Below, one piece after another: positions 35,499 through 44,714 of a stretch of 64,000 nt of DNA (positions are counted from its first letter, which is position 1; each line of letters begins with the position of its first letter). This stretch comes from an uncultured Steroidobacter sp. (GTDB lineage: Bacteria > Pseudomonadota > Gammaproteobacteria > Steroidobacterales > Steroidobacteraceae): NCBI GenBank assembly GCA_937864115.1, contig CALMII010000060.1:27325-91324 (forward strand), written 5' to 3'. The position numbers were made by a program, and so were the translations under genes. The notes beneath the pieces were generated by a model. The model saw nothing but the letters and a program-made list of their open reading frames with translations, was not told the DNA's origin and made no database searches.

Positions 35499-37469
35499 AT
35501 GATCAGTCGTTTCCTGAAGTTGATGCCTTTCATGCTGCTGCTGGGAGCGTGTGGCGGCAGTGGCGGAAAGCCGCCACCGAGCGGTGACGGAGGTACTGGA
35601 GGCACGGGCGGTGGCACAACAACGGCGGCCACATTGTCGGTGACCACCAGCGCGCCGACGATGCCAGGCGATGGCTCAGCTTCCGCCACGATCACGGCTT
35701 ATGCGCGCGACGCGAACAACGCCTTGATTGCTGGTGTGCCGGTGACATTCTCCGCCAGTTCCGGCGGCATTGCAGGTTCTCCGGCCGTCACCGGCGCAAA
35801 CGGCCAGGCCACTGCGACGCTGTCACCTGCCGGCGATGCAACTCCACGGACGATTACCGTGACAGCTGCTTCCGGTTCGCTCACGGCGACGGTCAATGTT
35901 CAGGTCGTGGCCGGTGGCACCACCAGCGTGCAGATGGGCAGCGGTACCGGTGCCCAGTTCCAGTCCGGAATCATCGCCGTGTCGAGCGGAACGCTCTCGG
36001 CGGGCGGCAGCACCAGTTTGCAGATCGTGCTGCAGCAGTCCGACGGCACGCTTTATACGCAGCCGGCGACAGTAAGTTTCAGCTCGCCATGTGCCGCGCA
36101 GGGACTGGCGACCATTACGTCACCGGTGCAGACATCGACCGGCATCGCCAGCTCCACATACGCGGCAAGTGGTTGCAGCGGTGACGATGCGATTTCGGCC
36201 ACTGCGACCATTGGCGGAACACCTCTGTCGGCGGCCGGTTCGGTGAGGGTGGCGCAGGCGGCAATCGGCTCGATCGTTTTTGAATCTGCGACGCCGACCA
36301 ACATCGCGTTGCGCGGTACCGGCGATTCCTCACGTCCGGAAACGTCCGTTGTCGTCTTCCGTGTACTGGATCAGACCAGCGGCCCGCGTGCCGGAGCGCA
36401 GGTGCAATTCAGTCTCAACACGACCGTCGGCGGAATCAGCTTGTCTCCGGTCTCTGCCACGAGCGACTCGACGGGGCGCGTTCAGACGGTTGTCCAGGGC
36501 GGTACGGTAGCGACCAGCGTCAGGGTGACAGCAACCGTCCTCAGCACTACGCCGACAATTTCGACGCAGTCCAGCCAGTTGACCGTGACCACGGGTATTC
36601 CTGACCAGGACAGCTTCTCGATGGCTGTGACATGTCCGAACGTCGACGCTTGGAACCTGGATGGCACGACCGTCCCGGTGAGCGTGCGGCTCTCCGATCG
36701 CTTCAACAACCCTGTTCCGGACGGTACGGCAGTGACGTTTACGACGGAAGGCGGTCGCATTCAGTCTCAATGTACAACTGGTACGGTTTCCGGAGAGTCG
36801 GGAGTCTGCTCAGTCAATTGGACTAGCTCGAATCCGCGCCCCAGCGATGGGCGTTCCAGCCTCCTGGCGACCGCCATCGGCGAAGAGTCGTTCACCGATG
36901 TGAACGGCAATGGCAGCTTCGACAACGGCGAAAGCTTCCAGGATCTGGGTGAACGGTACCGCGACGACAACGAAAATCTGGCGTACGACGTGGGCGAGGT
37001 CATTTACGATTTCAACAACAACTCCACTCGTGATTCGGCCGATGGAATTTTCAACGGCGTGCTCTGCCTCGACACCAGTGGACGTTGCGATCCTGCCCGT
37101 CAGACGACCGGCATTAGCGCATCTAACGTCATCGTCATGTCGGACAACACTCCCGCGGGGGTTGTGCCAGCGAGCGGATCGACGGTCGGGCCGATAGCTG
37201 CGGGTGCGACCAACAACTTCAGCTTCCTGTTTGCCGATGTGAACGGCAATCCGTTGCCTGCGGAAACGACGATTGCTGCCTCGATCTCGGGTACGGGGTT
37301 GGCGCTGGGAACGCCGAGCAGCTTCCGTGTGCCATGTACCAGATCGGCTACCTCTTACTCCTTCAGCATTACGGCAGCTCCGACCGCTGCAGACGGTACG
37401 CTCACCATCCTGGTGACGACGCCTGGTGGTCTGCAGACGCAGCTGACGTACCCGGTTGACGTGCAGTAA
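35499..37469 (+). CDS. Lipoprotein with bacterial Ig-like domains and calcium-loop motifs
   Basis: 656 residues. The lipobox LLGAC is followed by a Gly/Thr linker and several Big_1/invasin-like Ig domains (for example ANGQATATLSPAG, DSTGRVQTVVQGG, DRFNNPVPDGTAVTF). Near residues 465-520 are acidic loops resembling EF-hand or dockerin calcium sites: DVNGNGSFDNGE and DFNNNSTRDSADG. It lies 52 bp after pilQ and ends at its own terminator before aroK. A surface or pilus-related role is inferred from position only. Confidence 0.85.
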   Translation: MISRFLKLMPFMLLLGACGGSGGKPPPSGDGGTGGTGGGTTTAATLSVTTSAPTMPGDGSASATITAYARDANNALIAGVPVTFSASSGGIAGSPAVTGANGQATATLSPAGDATPRTITVTAASGSLTATVNVQVVAGGTTSVQMGSGTGAQFQSGIIAVSSGTLSAGGSTSLQIVLQQSDGTLYTQPATVSFSSPCAAQGLATITSPVQTSTGIASSTYAASGCSGDDAISATATIGGTPLSAAGSVRVAQAAIGSIVFESATPTNIALRGTGDSSRPETSVVVFRVLDQTSGPRAGAQVQFSLNTTVGGISLSPVSATSDSTGRVQTVVQGGTVATSVRVTATVLSTTPTISTQSSQLTVTTGIPDQDSFSMAVTCPNVDAWNLDGTTVPVSVRLSDRFNNPVPDGTAVTFTTEGGRIQSQCTTGTVSGESGVCSVNWTSSNPRPSDGRSSLLATAIGEESFTDVNGNGSFDNGESFQDLGERYRDDNENLAYDVGEVIYDFNNNSTRDSADGIFNGVLCLDTSGRCDPARQTTGISASNVIVMSDNTPAGVVPASGSTVGPIAAGATNNFSFLFADVNGNPLPAETTIAASISGTGLALGTPSSFRVPCTRSATSYSFSITAAPTAADGTLTILVTTPGGLQTQLTYPVDVQ

Positions 37470-37499
37470 AACGGCATTAGACGGGTGCTTGAGCTGAAA

Positions 37500-37530
37500 A
37501 AGGCCGCCCTCACGGGCGGCCTTTTCTTTT
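37500..37530 (+). terminator. Rho-independent terminator after the Ig-like lipoprotein
   Basis: AAGGCCGCCC-TCAC-GGGCGGCCTT stem followed by TTCTTTT. It separates the pil block from aroK. Confidence 0.9.
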
Positions 37531-37543
37531 GTATGCTGCGCCC

Positions 37544-38071
37544 ATGTCCGGCAGCACCAACATCTACCTCATCGGCCCCATGGGCTCCGGCAAAACCGCC
37601 GTCGGCAAACAGCTGGCGCGGCTGCTGCGGCTGACGTTCTACGACAGCGACGTCGAAATCGAGCGTCGGACGGGCGTCGACATTCCCTATATCTTCGAGA
37701 AGGAAGGCGAAGCCGGATTTCGCGAGCGGGAGCGCGACGCGATTCAGGCCCTGACGGAGCTCGACAACGTGGTGATCGCCACGGGCGGCGGTGCCGTGCT
37801 GCTGGACGAAAACCGCGCCAGGCTGTCGCAACGAGGCAAGGTGGTCTATCTGAAAACGGGCATCGCGCAACAGCTCGAACGCACCCGTCACGGGCGGCAG
37901 CGGCCCTTGCTGTACACGGATGATCCGGAAGCAAAGCTGCGCGAACTCATGAGCCGCCGCGCGCCGCTGTACGAGTCGATCGCCGCCGTCACGGTGGAGA
38001 CCGACGGACGCCATGTCCGCGCCGTGGCCGACGAGATCCTGCAATTGCTGCGCGAGCCGGTGGTTTCGTGA
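37544..38071 (+). CDS. aroK: Shikimate kinase
   Basis: 175 residues; it phosphorylates shikimate on the way to chorismate. The P-loop GPMGSGKTAVGK is near the start, then FYDSDVEIERR, FRERER, and ATGGGAVL, with the lid RHGRQRPLL. The ATG at 37544 is 14 bp after the terminator and lacks a clear ribosome site. Its stop overlaps the aroB start (TGATG). Confidence 0.96.
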   Translation: MSGSTNIYLIGPMGSGKTAVGKQLARLLRLTFYDSDVEIERRTGVDIPYIFEKEGEAGFRERERDAIQALTELDNVVIATGGGAVLLDENRARLSQRGKVVYLKTGIAQQLERTRHGRQRPLLYTDDPEAKLRELMSRRAPLYESIAAVTVETDGRHVRAVADEILQLLREPVVS

Positions 38072-39150
38072 TGACCGAACGGGTGAATATCGAACTGGGC
38101 GAGCGCAGCTATCCGATCCTGATCGGAGCCGGGCTGTTGCGCGACCAGGCGCTGCTGCAGTCGCTGATCAAGGCTCGCGACGTACTGATCGTCACGAACG
38201 AGACGATCGCGCCACTCTATCTCGGGCAGGTGACGGCCGCGCTCGGCGAACGACGCATCGGCTCCGTGATCCTGCCCGATGGCGAGGAATACAAGACGCT
38301 CGATTCCTACGCGCGCATTCTCGATGCGCTGGTGCAGGCGCGCATGAACCGCGACGCGGCGGTCGTCGCGCTGGGCGGCGGCGTGGTCGGCGACATGGCC
38401 GGCTTTGCCGCAGCCAGCTATCAGCGCGGTATCGACTACATCCAGGTTCCCACCACCTTGCTGGCGCAGGTGGATTCCTCCGTCGGCGGCAAGACGGCGG
38501 TCAACCATCCGCAGGCGAAGAACATGATCGGCGCGTTCTATCAGCCGCGCTGCGTGATCGCCGATACCGCCACGCTTGCGACCTTGCCGGATCGCGAATA
38601 TCGCGCCGGCATCGCGGAAGTCGTGAAGTACGGCCTCATCTACGATGCAACGTTCTTCGACTGGCTGGAATCCCACGCCGACGCACTCGCTGCGCGCACG
38701 GATACCGCCGTCATGCACGCCATCAGGCGTTCCTGCGAAATCAAGGCGGCGGTCGTCGGCGTCGACGAGCGCGAGCACGGCCTGCGCGCCATTCTCAATC
38801 TCGGCCACACCTTCGGTCATGCGATCGAAACCGCCACCGGCTATGGCACCTGGCTGCACGGCGAAGCCGTTGCGGCAGGCATGGTCATGGCGGCCGACAT
38901 GTCGACCCGATTGGGCTGGTTGCCGGCAACCGACCTCGATCGTGCAAGACGATTGCTCACGCGCTTCGGCCTGCCCGTCGAGGCACCGCGCATCGGCGCC
39001 GCGCGCGGGCTCGAACTCATGGGCATGGACAAGAAAGTGCTCGACCGCAAACTGCGGCTCGTGCTCATGCGCAAGCTGGGTCAGGCCGACATCGTCGGCG
39101 ACTATCCGGCCGACGTACTCGACGCCACGTTGCGGCAACACTTCGGCTGA
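38071..39150 (+). CDS. aroB: 3-dehydroquinate synthase
   Basis: 359 residues; it converts DAHP to 3-dehydroquinate using NAD and a divalent metal. NAD-binding segments DGEEYKTL and ALGGGVVGDMAGFAAASYQRG, VPTTLLAQVDSSVGGKTAVNHP and the metal-binding NLGHTFGHAIE are all present. It is coupled to aroK, the standard gammaproteobacterial order. Confidence 0.97.
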   Translation: MTERVNIELGERSYPILIGAGLLRDQALLQSLIKARDVLIVTNETIAPLYLGQVTAALGERRIGSVILPDGEEYKTLDSYARILDALVQARMNRDAAVVALGGGVVGDMAGFAAASYQRGIDYIQVPTTLLAQVDSSVGGKTAVNHPQAKNMIGAFYQPRCVIADTATLATLPDREYRAGIAEVVKYGLIYDATFFDWLESHADALAARTDTAVMHAIRRSCEIKAAVVGVDEREHGLRAILNLGHTFGHAIETATGYGTWLHGEAVAAGMVMAADMSTRLGWLPATDLDRARRLLTRFGLPVEAPRIGAARGLELMGMDKKVLDRKLRLVLMRKLGQADIVGDYPADVLDATLRQHFG

Positions 39151-39163
39151 TCGCGGTTATCCG

Positions 39164-40327
39164 ATGAACTCCGATGCGACGAATCTGGCTGCGTGGGCCG
39201 CAACGGACGAAAAATCCCGCGGCCGGCGCTACACCGAGGCGCCGCCAACATTCCGCGGCGAGTTCCAGCGCGATCGCGATCGCATCATTCATTCAACTGC
39301 GTTCCGGCGCCTGGTCTACAAGACCCAGGTGTTCGTCAATCACGAAGGCGATCTGTATCGCACGCGCCTGACGCATTCGATCGAGGTCGCGCAGATCGCC
39401 CGCACGATCGCCCGCGCGCTGCAGCTCAACGAGACGCTCTGCGAAGCCATCTGCCTCGCCCACGATCTCGGCCACACGCCATTCGGTCACGCGGGTCAGG
39501 ACGCTTTGAACGAATGCATGAAGTCCTACGGGGGCTTCGAACACAATCTGCAGTCGCTGCGCGTCGTCGATGAACTCGAAGAACGCTACGCCGCCTTCCC
39601 GGGTTTGAACCTGACGTTCGAAACGCGCGAAGGCATTCTGAAGCATTGTTCGCTCAACAATGCGCGCCAGCTCGGCGATGTGGGCGAACGTTTCCTCAAG
39701 CGCGAACAGCCGTCGCTGGAAGCGCAGATCGCCAACCTCGCCGACGAGATCGCCTACAACAATCACGACCTCGACGACGGCCTGCGCGCAGGCCTCTTGA
39801 CCATCGACGAACTGCGCGAAGTGCCGGTGTTCCGCCGTCAGCACGATGTCGTGCTGGCAACGTATCCCGAAGTGAGCGATCGTCGCCTGATCCACGAAGT
39901 GGTCCGGCGCATGATCAACTACGTCGTCACCGATCTGATCGAAACCTCGGCGGCGGCCATCGGCGAGGCCGCACCCGCCGATGTCGATGCCGTCCGCCAG
40001 CACAGCGGCAGCCTGATCCAGTTCAGTGATCCCGTACGCACCGAACATCTGGAACTGAAGCGTCACCTGCGCGATCACGTCTATCGTCACTATCGCGTGC
40101 TGCGCATGACGAACAAGGCGAACACCGTGATCAGCGGGTTGTTCGAGACCTTCTTCAAGCGCCCGGAACTGTTGCCGACGGAGCACTTCGAATCGGCGCG
40201 CGATCTCGAATCGCAGGCCGGCGAAGCGGGACGCGCACGCGCCGTGGCCGATTACATTGCCGGCATGACCGACCGCTACGCGATCACGGAATACGAACGC
40301 CTGTTCGATCCGGCCAAACGCAGCTGA
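39164..40327 (+). CDS. dgt: dGTPase-like deoxynucleotide triphosphohydrolase
   Basis: 387 residues of the HD superfamily. Metal-binding residues are in RLTHSIEVAQIAR and the HDLGHTPFGHAG motif; GFEHNLQSLR and the helical C-terminus follow. The family cuts dNTPs to deoxynucleosides and tripolyphosphate. The ATG at 39164 (MNSDATNLAAW) is 14 bp after aroB; the frame is open further back inside aroB but is not coding there. Confidence 0.93.
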   Translation: MNSDATNLAAWAATDEKSRGRRYTEAPPTFRGEFQRDRDRIIHSTAFRRLVYKTQVFVNHEGDLYRTRLTHSIEVAQIARTIARALQLNETLCEAICLAHDLGHTPFGHAGQDALNECMKSYGGFEHNLQSLRVVDELEERYAAFPGLNLTFETREGILKHCSLNNARQLGDVGERFLKREQPSLEAQIANLADEIAYNNHDLDDGLRAGLLTIDELREVPVFRRQHDVVLATYPEVSDRRLIHEVVRRMINYVVTDLIETSAAAIGEAAPADVDAVRQHSGSLIQFSDPVRTEHLELKRHLRDHVYRHYRVLRMTNKANTVISGLFETFFKRPELLPTEHFESARDLESQAGEAGRARAVADYIAGMTDRYAITEYERLFDPAKRS

Positions 40328-40345
40328 CCCAAGGAGCTGCCCTCG

Positions 40346-41407
40346 ATGACTCTCAAGAACGACCTGTTCCTGCGCGCCCTGCTGCGTCTGCCCGTGGAAC
40401 GCACGCCCGTCTGGATGATGCGTCAGGCGGGCCGCTATCTTCCCGAGTACCGCGCGACGCGCGCGCGCGCCGGCAGTTTCCTGAATCTGTGCATGACGCC
40501 GGAACTCGCCTGCGAAGTGACGCTGCAACCGTTGGCACGCTATCGCCTCGACGCGGCGATCCTGTTCTCGGACATTCTCACCATTCCGCATGCGCTCGGA
40601 CTCGGGTTGCAGTTCGAAACGGGTGAGGGACCGAAGATCGAACGCCCGGTCCGATCTGCTGCCGACGTGGCCCGACTCGCCGTTCCCGATCCCGGCTCGC
40701 AACTGCGTTACGTGCTGGATGCCGTGAGCCTGATCCGCCGCGAACTCGCCGGCCGCGTACCGCTGATCGGTTTTGCCGGCAGCCCCTGGACCGTCGGCAC
40801 CTATGTCGTCGAAGGTGGCAGCTCGCGCGACTTCGCCCGCATCAAGGGCATGATGTTCGACGAACCGCAGACACTGCATCGCCTGCTGCAGTTGCTCGCC
40901 GACTCGACGCGCGCCTATCTGAATGCCCAGATCGAAGCCGGCGCACAGGCCGTGATGATCTTCGACACCTGGGGCGGCGCACTGGCGCCCGCGCAATACC
41001 GCGAATTCTCCCTGCACTACATGGCGGCCATCGTCGACGGCCTGATCCGCGAACGCGACGGCCAGCGCATCCCGGTGATCCTCTTCACCAAGGGCGGCGG
41101 TGCCTGGCTGGCAGAGATGGCGAAGACCGGCTGTGACGCGCTCGGTGTCGACTGGACCACCGATCTCGCGGACGCACGCCGCGCGGTGAACGATCAGAAA
41201 GCGCTGCAGGGCAATCTCGACCCGAGCGTCCTGTACGCCTCACCCGAACGTATCCGCGAACACGTCGGTCGCGTGCTGGCGAGTTATGGGCACGGCCACG
41301 GCCATGTCTTCAATCTCGGCCATGGCATCCATCCGGCCGTCGATCCGGCGCACGCCGGAGCGATGATCGATGCCGTGCACGAGCTTAGTCCGGCGTATCA
41401 CATGTGA
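40346..41407 (+). CDS. hemE: Uroporphyrinogen decarboxylase
   Basis: 353 residues; it converts uroporphyrinogen III to coproporphyrinogen III in heme synthesis. Signatures are the N-terminal PVWMMRQAGRYLPEYR, ILFSDILTIPHALG, GFAGSPWTVGTYVVEG and the C-terminal FNLGHGIHP. AAGGAG precedes the ATG. It is the last gene of the aroK-aroB-dgt-hemE run and ends at a long hairpin. Confidence 0.97.
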   Translation: MTLKNDLFLRALLRLPVERTPVWMMRQAGRYLPEYRATRARAGSFLNLCMTPELACEVTLQPLARYRLDAAILFSDILTIPHALGLGLQFETGEGPKIERPVRSAADVARLAVPDPGSQLRYVLDAVSLIRRELAGRVPLIGFAGSPWTVGTYVVEGGSSRDFARIKGMMFDEPQTLHRLLQLLADSTRAYLNAQIEAGAQAVMIFDTWGGALAPAQYREFSLHYMAAIVDGLIRERDGQRIPVILFTKGGGAWLAEMAKTGCDALGVDWTTDLADARRAVNDQKALQGNLDPSVLYASPERIREHVGRVLASYGHGHGHVFNLGHGIHPAVDPAHAGAMIDAVHELSPAYHM

Positions 41408-41411
41408 GAGG

Positions 41412-41503
41412 AATGGCCGCAAAAAGGCGCAAAAAGCTCAGGTAAGAAGAGAGACTGGCGATCTTTCTTACTTTGAGTTTTTTGCGCCTTTTTGCGGCCA
41501 TTT
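41412..41503. terminator. Long near-perfect hairpin between convergent hemE and fadD
   Basis: AATGGCCGCAAAAAGGCGC on the left pairs with GCGCCTTTTTGCGGCCATT on the right, continued inward by AAAAAGCTCA/TGAGTTTTTT. Arms are about 28 nt with a loop of about 33 nt. Located between converging genes, it could stop transcription from both sides. Confidence 0.7.
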
Positions 41504-41512
41504 CATCCCGTC

Positions 41513-43183
41513 TCACCCTTTCGGCAACTGATCCCGCAGCGCCCGCCGCAGAATCTTGCCGACATTCGTCTTCGGCAGTTCGTTGCGGAAGTAAACGTGC
41601 TTCGGCCGCTTGTAGCCGGTGAGTTCATTGCGGGCGAACTCGATGAGGGCGTGCTCGGTGAGCGAGGGATCCTTGCGCACGACGAACAACGCGACGACTT
41701 CGCCTGAATGTTCGTCCGGCTGCGCCACGGCCGCGACTTCGAGTACGCCGGGATGGGCGGCGATCACGCTTTCGACTTCGTTCGGGTACACGTTGAAGCC
41801 GGACACCAGGATCATGTCCTTCTTGCGGTCTTCGATGAACACGAAGCCTTCGTCGTCCATGCGGCCGATGTCGCCGGTGCGCAGCCAGCCGCCGTCGAGC
41901 ATGACCTTCGCGGTTTCGTCAGGGCGGTTCCAGTAACCGCGCATCACCTGCGGGCCGCGGACGCAGATTTCGCCGATCTCGCCGATCGGCTGTTCCTGGC
42001 CGGCGTCGTCGCGGATGCTGATTTCCGTCGATGGAATCGGCAGGCCGATCGAGCCGTTGAAGTCCAGGCCGAACGGATTGATGCACGCCGCCGGCGAAGT
42101 TTCCGTCAGGCCCCAGGCCTGCGTCAGCACATTGCCCGTGACCTTCTTCCATTGCTCGGCCACCGACCGCTGTACGGCCATGCCGCCGCCGAGCGTGATG
42201 CGCAGGCCGCTGAAATCCACCTCCGCGAAACCCGGCGTGTTGAGCAGCGCGTTGAAGAGCGTGTTGACGCCGCTGAAATAGGTGAAGCGGAATTTCTTCA
42301 GCTCCGCAACGAACGCCGGAAAGTCGCGCGGATTGGCGATCAGGATGCTGCGCGCGCCGAACTTCACGAACACCATCCAGTTCGCCGTCAGCGCGAAGAT
42401 GTGATACAGCGGCAGCGCCGTGATGATGGTGTCCTTGCCGAGCTGCGCCTCCGAGCCGATCCAAGCGGCGGACTGCAGGACGTTCGCCACCATGTTGCGA
42501 TGGGTCAGCATCGCACCCTTCGACACACCCGTCGTGCCGCCGGTGTATTGCAGAAAGGCGATATCGGTGTGATCGAGCGGCACCGGCGTCAGCGGCAGAT
42601 AGTTGCCCTGGCTCAGCGCCGCGTTGAACGTGATCGCGCCGGGGAGGCGCCAGCGCGGCACCTGCTTGCGCACGTGCTTCACCACCAGATTCACGATCGA
42701 CGATTTCGGCCAGCGCAGCCGGTCGCCCACCTGCGTCGTGATGACGGTCTCGATGTTGGTCTTGCCGATGACTTCTTCGAGCGTGTGCGCAAAGTTCTCG
42801 AGGATCAGGATGGCCTTCGCGCCCGAATCGACGAGCTGATGTTCGAGTTCGCGCGCCGTGTACAGCGGATTGGTGTTGACCAGGGTCAATCCCGCCAGCA
42901 GCGCGCCATACAGCGCGATCGGATACTGCAGCACGTTCGGCAGCATGATGGCGATGCGATCGCCCTTGCGCAGGCCGGCGCTCTGCTGCAGCCACGCCGC
43001 GAAATCGCGTGCCTGTTCGCGATACTCGCCATAGGTCAGCGTCGTGCCCATGCTGGTGTACGCCGGCAGCGCGGCGAACTGTTCGCACGCGTCGCCGATC
43101 AGCTGCTGCAACGATGAATATTCGTCGGGATTGATCTCGGCCGGGACGCCGGCAGGGTAGTTCTTCAACCAGATCTTTTGCAT
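41513..43183 (-). CDS. fadD: Long-chain fatty acid-CoA ligase
   Basis: 556 residues of the AMP-forming acyl-CoA synthetase family. The ATP-binding motif YTGGTTGVSKGAMLTH is present, together with TEAWGLTETSP-like adenylate motif (TQAWGLTETSPAACINP), YWNRPDETAKV, WLRTGDIG and the fatty-acid signature DRKKDMILVSGFNVYPNEVE. It activates fatty acids for beta-oxidation at the inner membrane face. Confidence 0.95.
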   Translation of the reverse strand: MQKIWLKNYPAGVPAEINPDEYSSLQQLIGDACEQFAALPAYTSMGTTLTYGEYREQARDFAAWLQQSAGLRKGDRIAIMLPNVLQYPIALYGALLAGLTLVNTNPLYTARELEHQLVDSGAKAILILENFAHTLEEVIGKTNIETVITTQVGDRLRWPKSSIVNLVVKHVRKQVPRWRLPGAITFNAALSQGNYLPLTPVPLDHTDIAFLQYTGGTTGVSKGAMLTHRNMVANVLQSAAWIGSEAQLGKDTIITALPLYHIFALTANWMVFVKFGARSILIANPRDFPAFVAELKKFRFTYFSGVNTLFNALLNTPGFAEVDFSGLRITLGGGMAVQRSVAEQWKKVTGNVLTQAWGLTETSPAACINPFGLDFNGSIGLPIPSTEISIRDDAGQEQPIGEIGEICVRGPQVMRGYWNRPDETAKVMLDGGWLRTGDIGRMDDEGFVFIEDRKKDMILVSGFNVYPNEVESVIAAHPGVLEVAAVAQPDEHSGEVVALFVVRKDPSLTEHALIEFARNELTGYKRPKHVYFRNELPKTNVGKILRRALRDQLPKG

Positions 43184-43216
43184 GACGACCCCCAGCAGGA
43201 CAAACCAGCGATCAGC

Positions 43217-43858
43217 CTACTTCTTGAGCTGACGCGAAACTGTCGGCCAGATGACATCGAGCAGGACCGGCTGTGCCTTTGCATTCGGATGAATGCCGTC
43301 GGCCTGCATCAATGCATCGTCGAGCGCGACGCTTTCCATGAATCCATCGATGACCGGCACCGAATACTTCTGCCCGAGCTCGCCGTAGATGGCGTGAAAG
43401 GCAGTGGTATACGCAGGTCCGTAGTTCGTCGGAATACGCATCGCCACCAGCACGGCGCGCGCGCCCGCCGCCTGAGCCTGCGACAGCATCGCTTCGAAAT
43501 TGGCGCGCACCTGTTTCAACGGCAGTCCGCGCAGGCCGTCGTTGCCGCCCAGTTCGATCACCACCAGCGCCGGCTGGTGCAGCTCCAGCGCTCGCGGCAG
43601 GCGCGCCCGGGCACCGCCGGTCGTCTCGCCGCTCACGCTGGCATTGACCACGCGGTACCCGTACCCTTGCTTCGCGAGACGCTGCTGCAGCAGTGCGACC
43701 CACGTTGCATCGACGCTGACGCCGTAACCGGCACTCAGGCTATCCCCGAGGACGAGAATGACCGGCGCGGCTGCAGCGGCGGAAGCCACCGGCAGCGACA
43801 GCCATCCGAACCAAATCGCGAGTGCGCACCTAAGTAGTAGCGATTTCACAGCCGTCAT
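43217..43858 (-). CDS. tesA: Arylesterase / acyl-CoA thioesterase I, periplasmic GDSL hydrolase
   Basis: 213 residues. The signal peptide ends around VASAAAA. Block I GDSLSAGYG carries the nucleophile Ser, block III GGNDGLRG the Asn, and DGIHPNAKAQ the Asp-His pair, typical of SGNH esterases. It is divergent from the ybbA-like ABC ATPase gene, the same pairing as E. coli tesA-ybbAP. The open frame extends far upstream on the minus strand across ybbA, but that is not coding. Confidence 0.95.
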   Translation of the reverse strand: MTAVKSLLLRCALAIWFGWLSLPVASAAAAAPVILVLGDSLSAGYGVSVDATWVALLQQRLAKQGYGYRVVNASVSGETTGGARARLPRALELHQPALVVIELGGNDGLRGLPLKQVRANFEAMLSQAQAAGARAVLVAMRIPTNYGPAYTTAFHAIYGELGQKYSVPVIDGFMESVALDDALMQADGIHPNAKAQPVLLDVIWPTVSRQLKK

Positions 43859-43885
43859 CGTCAATCGATCGATCCAGAACACAGC

Positions 43886-44575
43886 ATGAGCAGCGGCACC
43901 ACGGTTCCCACAACAGTTCTCAGGGCAGAAAAGATCAGCAGGCAGGTTAGCAGTCCCGAGGGAACGCTGACCATACTGGAAGAAGTCGATCTGGCGATCG
44001 CCGCGGGCGAAACGCTTGCCATCGTCGGCGCGTCCGGCGCGGGCAAATCGACGCTGCTCGCCTTGCTCGCCGGTCTCGATGAACCCTCCAGCGGGCGGAT
44101 CTGGCTCAACGGCGCGGAAATCAGCGCCCTGAACGAGGACGGCCGCGCCGCCGTGCGCGCCCGGCACGTCGGCTTCGTATTCCAGAGTTTTCATCTCGTG
44201 CCGTCGCTGACGGCCATCGAGAACGTGATGCTGCCGCTCGAACTCGCAGGCCAGCCCAATGCGCGCGACGCCGCCCGCGACGTGCTGTCGCGTGTGAGCC
44301 TGTCGCATCGTCTCGGTCACTATCCACGGCAACTGTCGGGCGGCGAACAGCAGCGCGTCGCCATCGCACGCGCCTTCGTCACGCGCCCGGCCGTGCTGTT
44401 CGCCGACGAGCCGACCGGCAACCTCGACGCCGCCACCGGCGAGCGCATCATCGAACTGCTGTTCGACCTGAATCGCGAAGCCCAGACCACACTCGTCATC
44501 GTCACGCACGACCAGGCCATCGCGCAGCGCTGCGGTCGTATCGTGCGCATCGAGGCGGGGAGGGTGGTGGCGTGA
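43886..44575 (+). CDS. ybbA: ABC transporter ATP-binding protein, YbbA/LolD-like
   Basis: 229 residues. The Walker A motif is GASGAGKST, the signature LSGGEQQRVAIARA, and Walker B VLFADEPTGNLD. It belongs to the MacB/LolD/YbbA group that drives transport by membrane partners of FtsX type rather than ordinary importers. It works with the ybbP-like permease gene that follows. Confidence 0.93.
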   Translation: MSSGTTVPTTVLRAEKISRQVSSPEGTLTILEEVDLAIAAGETLAIVGASGAGKSTLLALLAGLDEPSSGRIWLNGAEISALNEDGRAAVRARHVGFVFQSFHLVPSLTAIENVMLPLELAGQPNARDAARDVLSRVSLSHRLGHYPRQLSGGEQQRVAIARAFVTRPAVLFADEPTGNLDAATGERIIELLFDLNREAQTTLVIVTHDQAIAQRCGRIVRIEAGRVVA

Positions 44576-44592
44576 GAGCGAACACAGAAGAA

Positions 44593-44687
44593 AGAAGATT
44601 CTCCACGGGGGACACGGGGAGCACGGGGTTCGGAGCAGAAAAATCTCTTGTCCCCGTGCTCCCCGTGTCCCCCGTGGAGAATCTTCT
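44593..44687. repeat. Long inverted repeat, family B, copy 3, inside the ybbA-ybbP pair
   Basis: Perfect 36-nt arms: AGAAGATTCTCCACGGGGGA at the outer left continues to GCACGGGG, mirrored exactly by CCCCGTGC... to ...AGAATCTTCT at 44652-44687. The loop is 23 nt. It sits between two genes that should be co-transcribed. Confidence 0.9.
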
Positions 44688-44714
44688 TCTCTTCGTCTTC
44701 GGCAGGACGAAGTC

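Noticed and set aside
41708..43117. 469-codon plus-strand frame
   Set aside because: Lies opposite fadD, which has all its family motifs. The plus frame has none.
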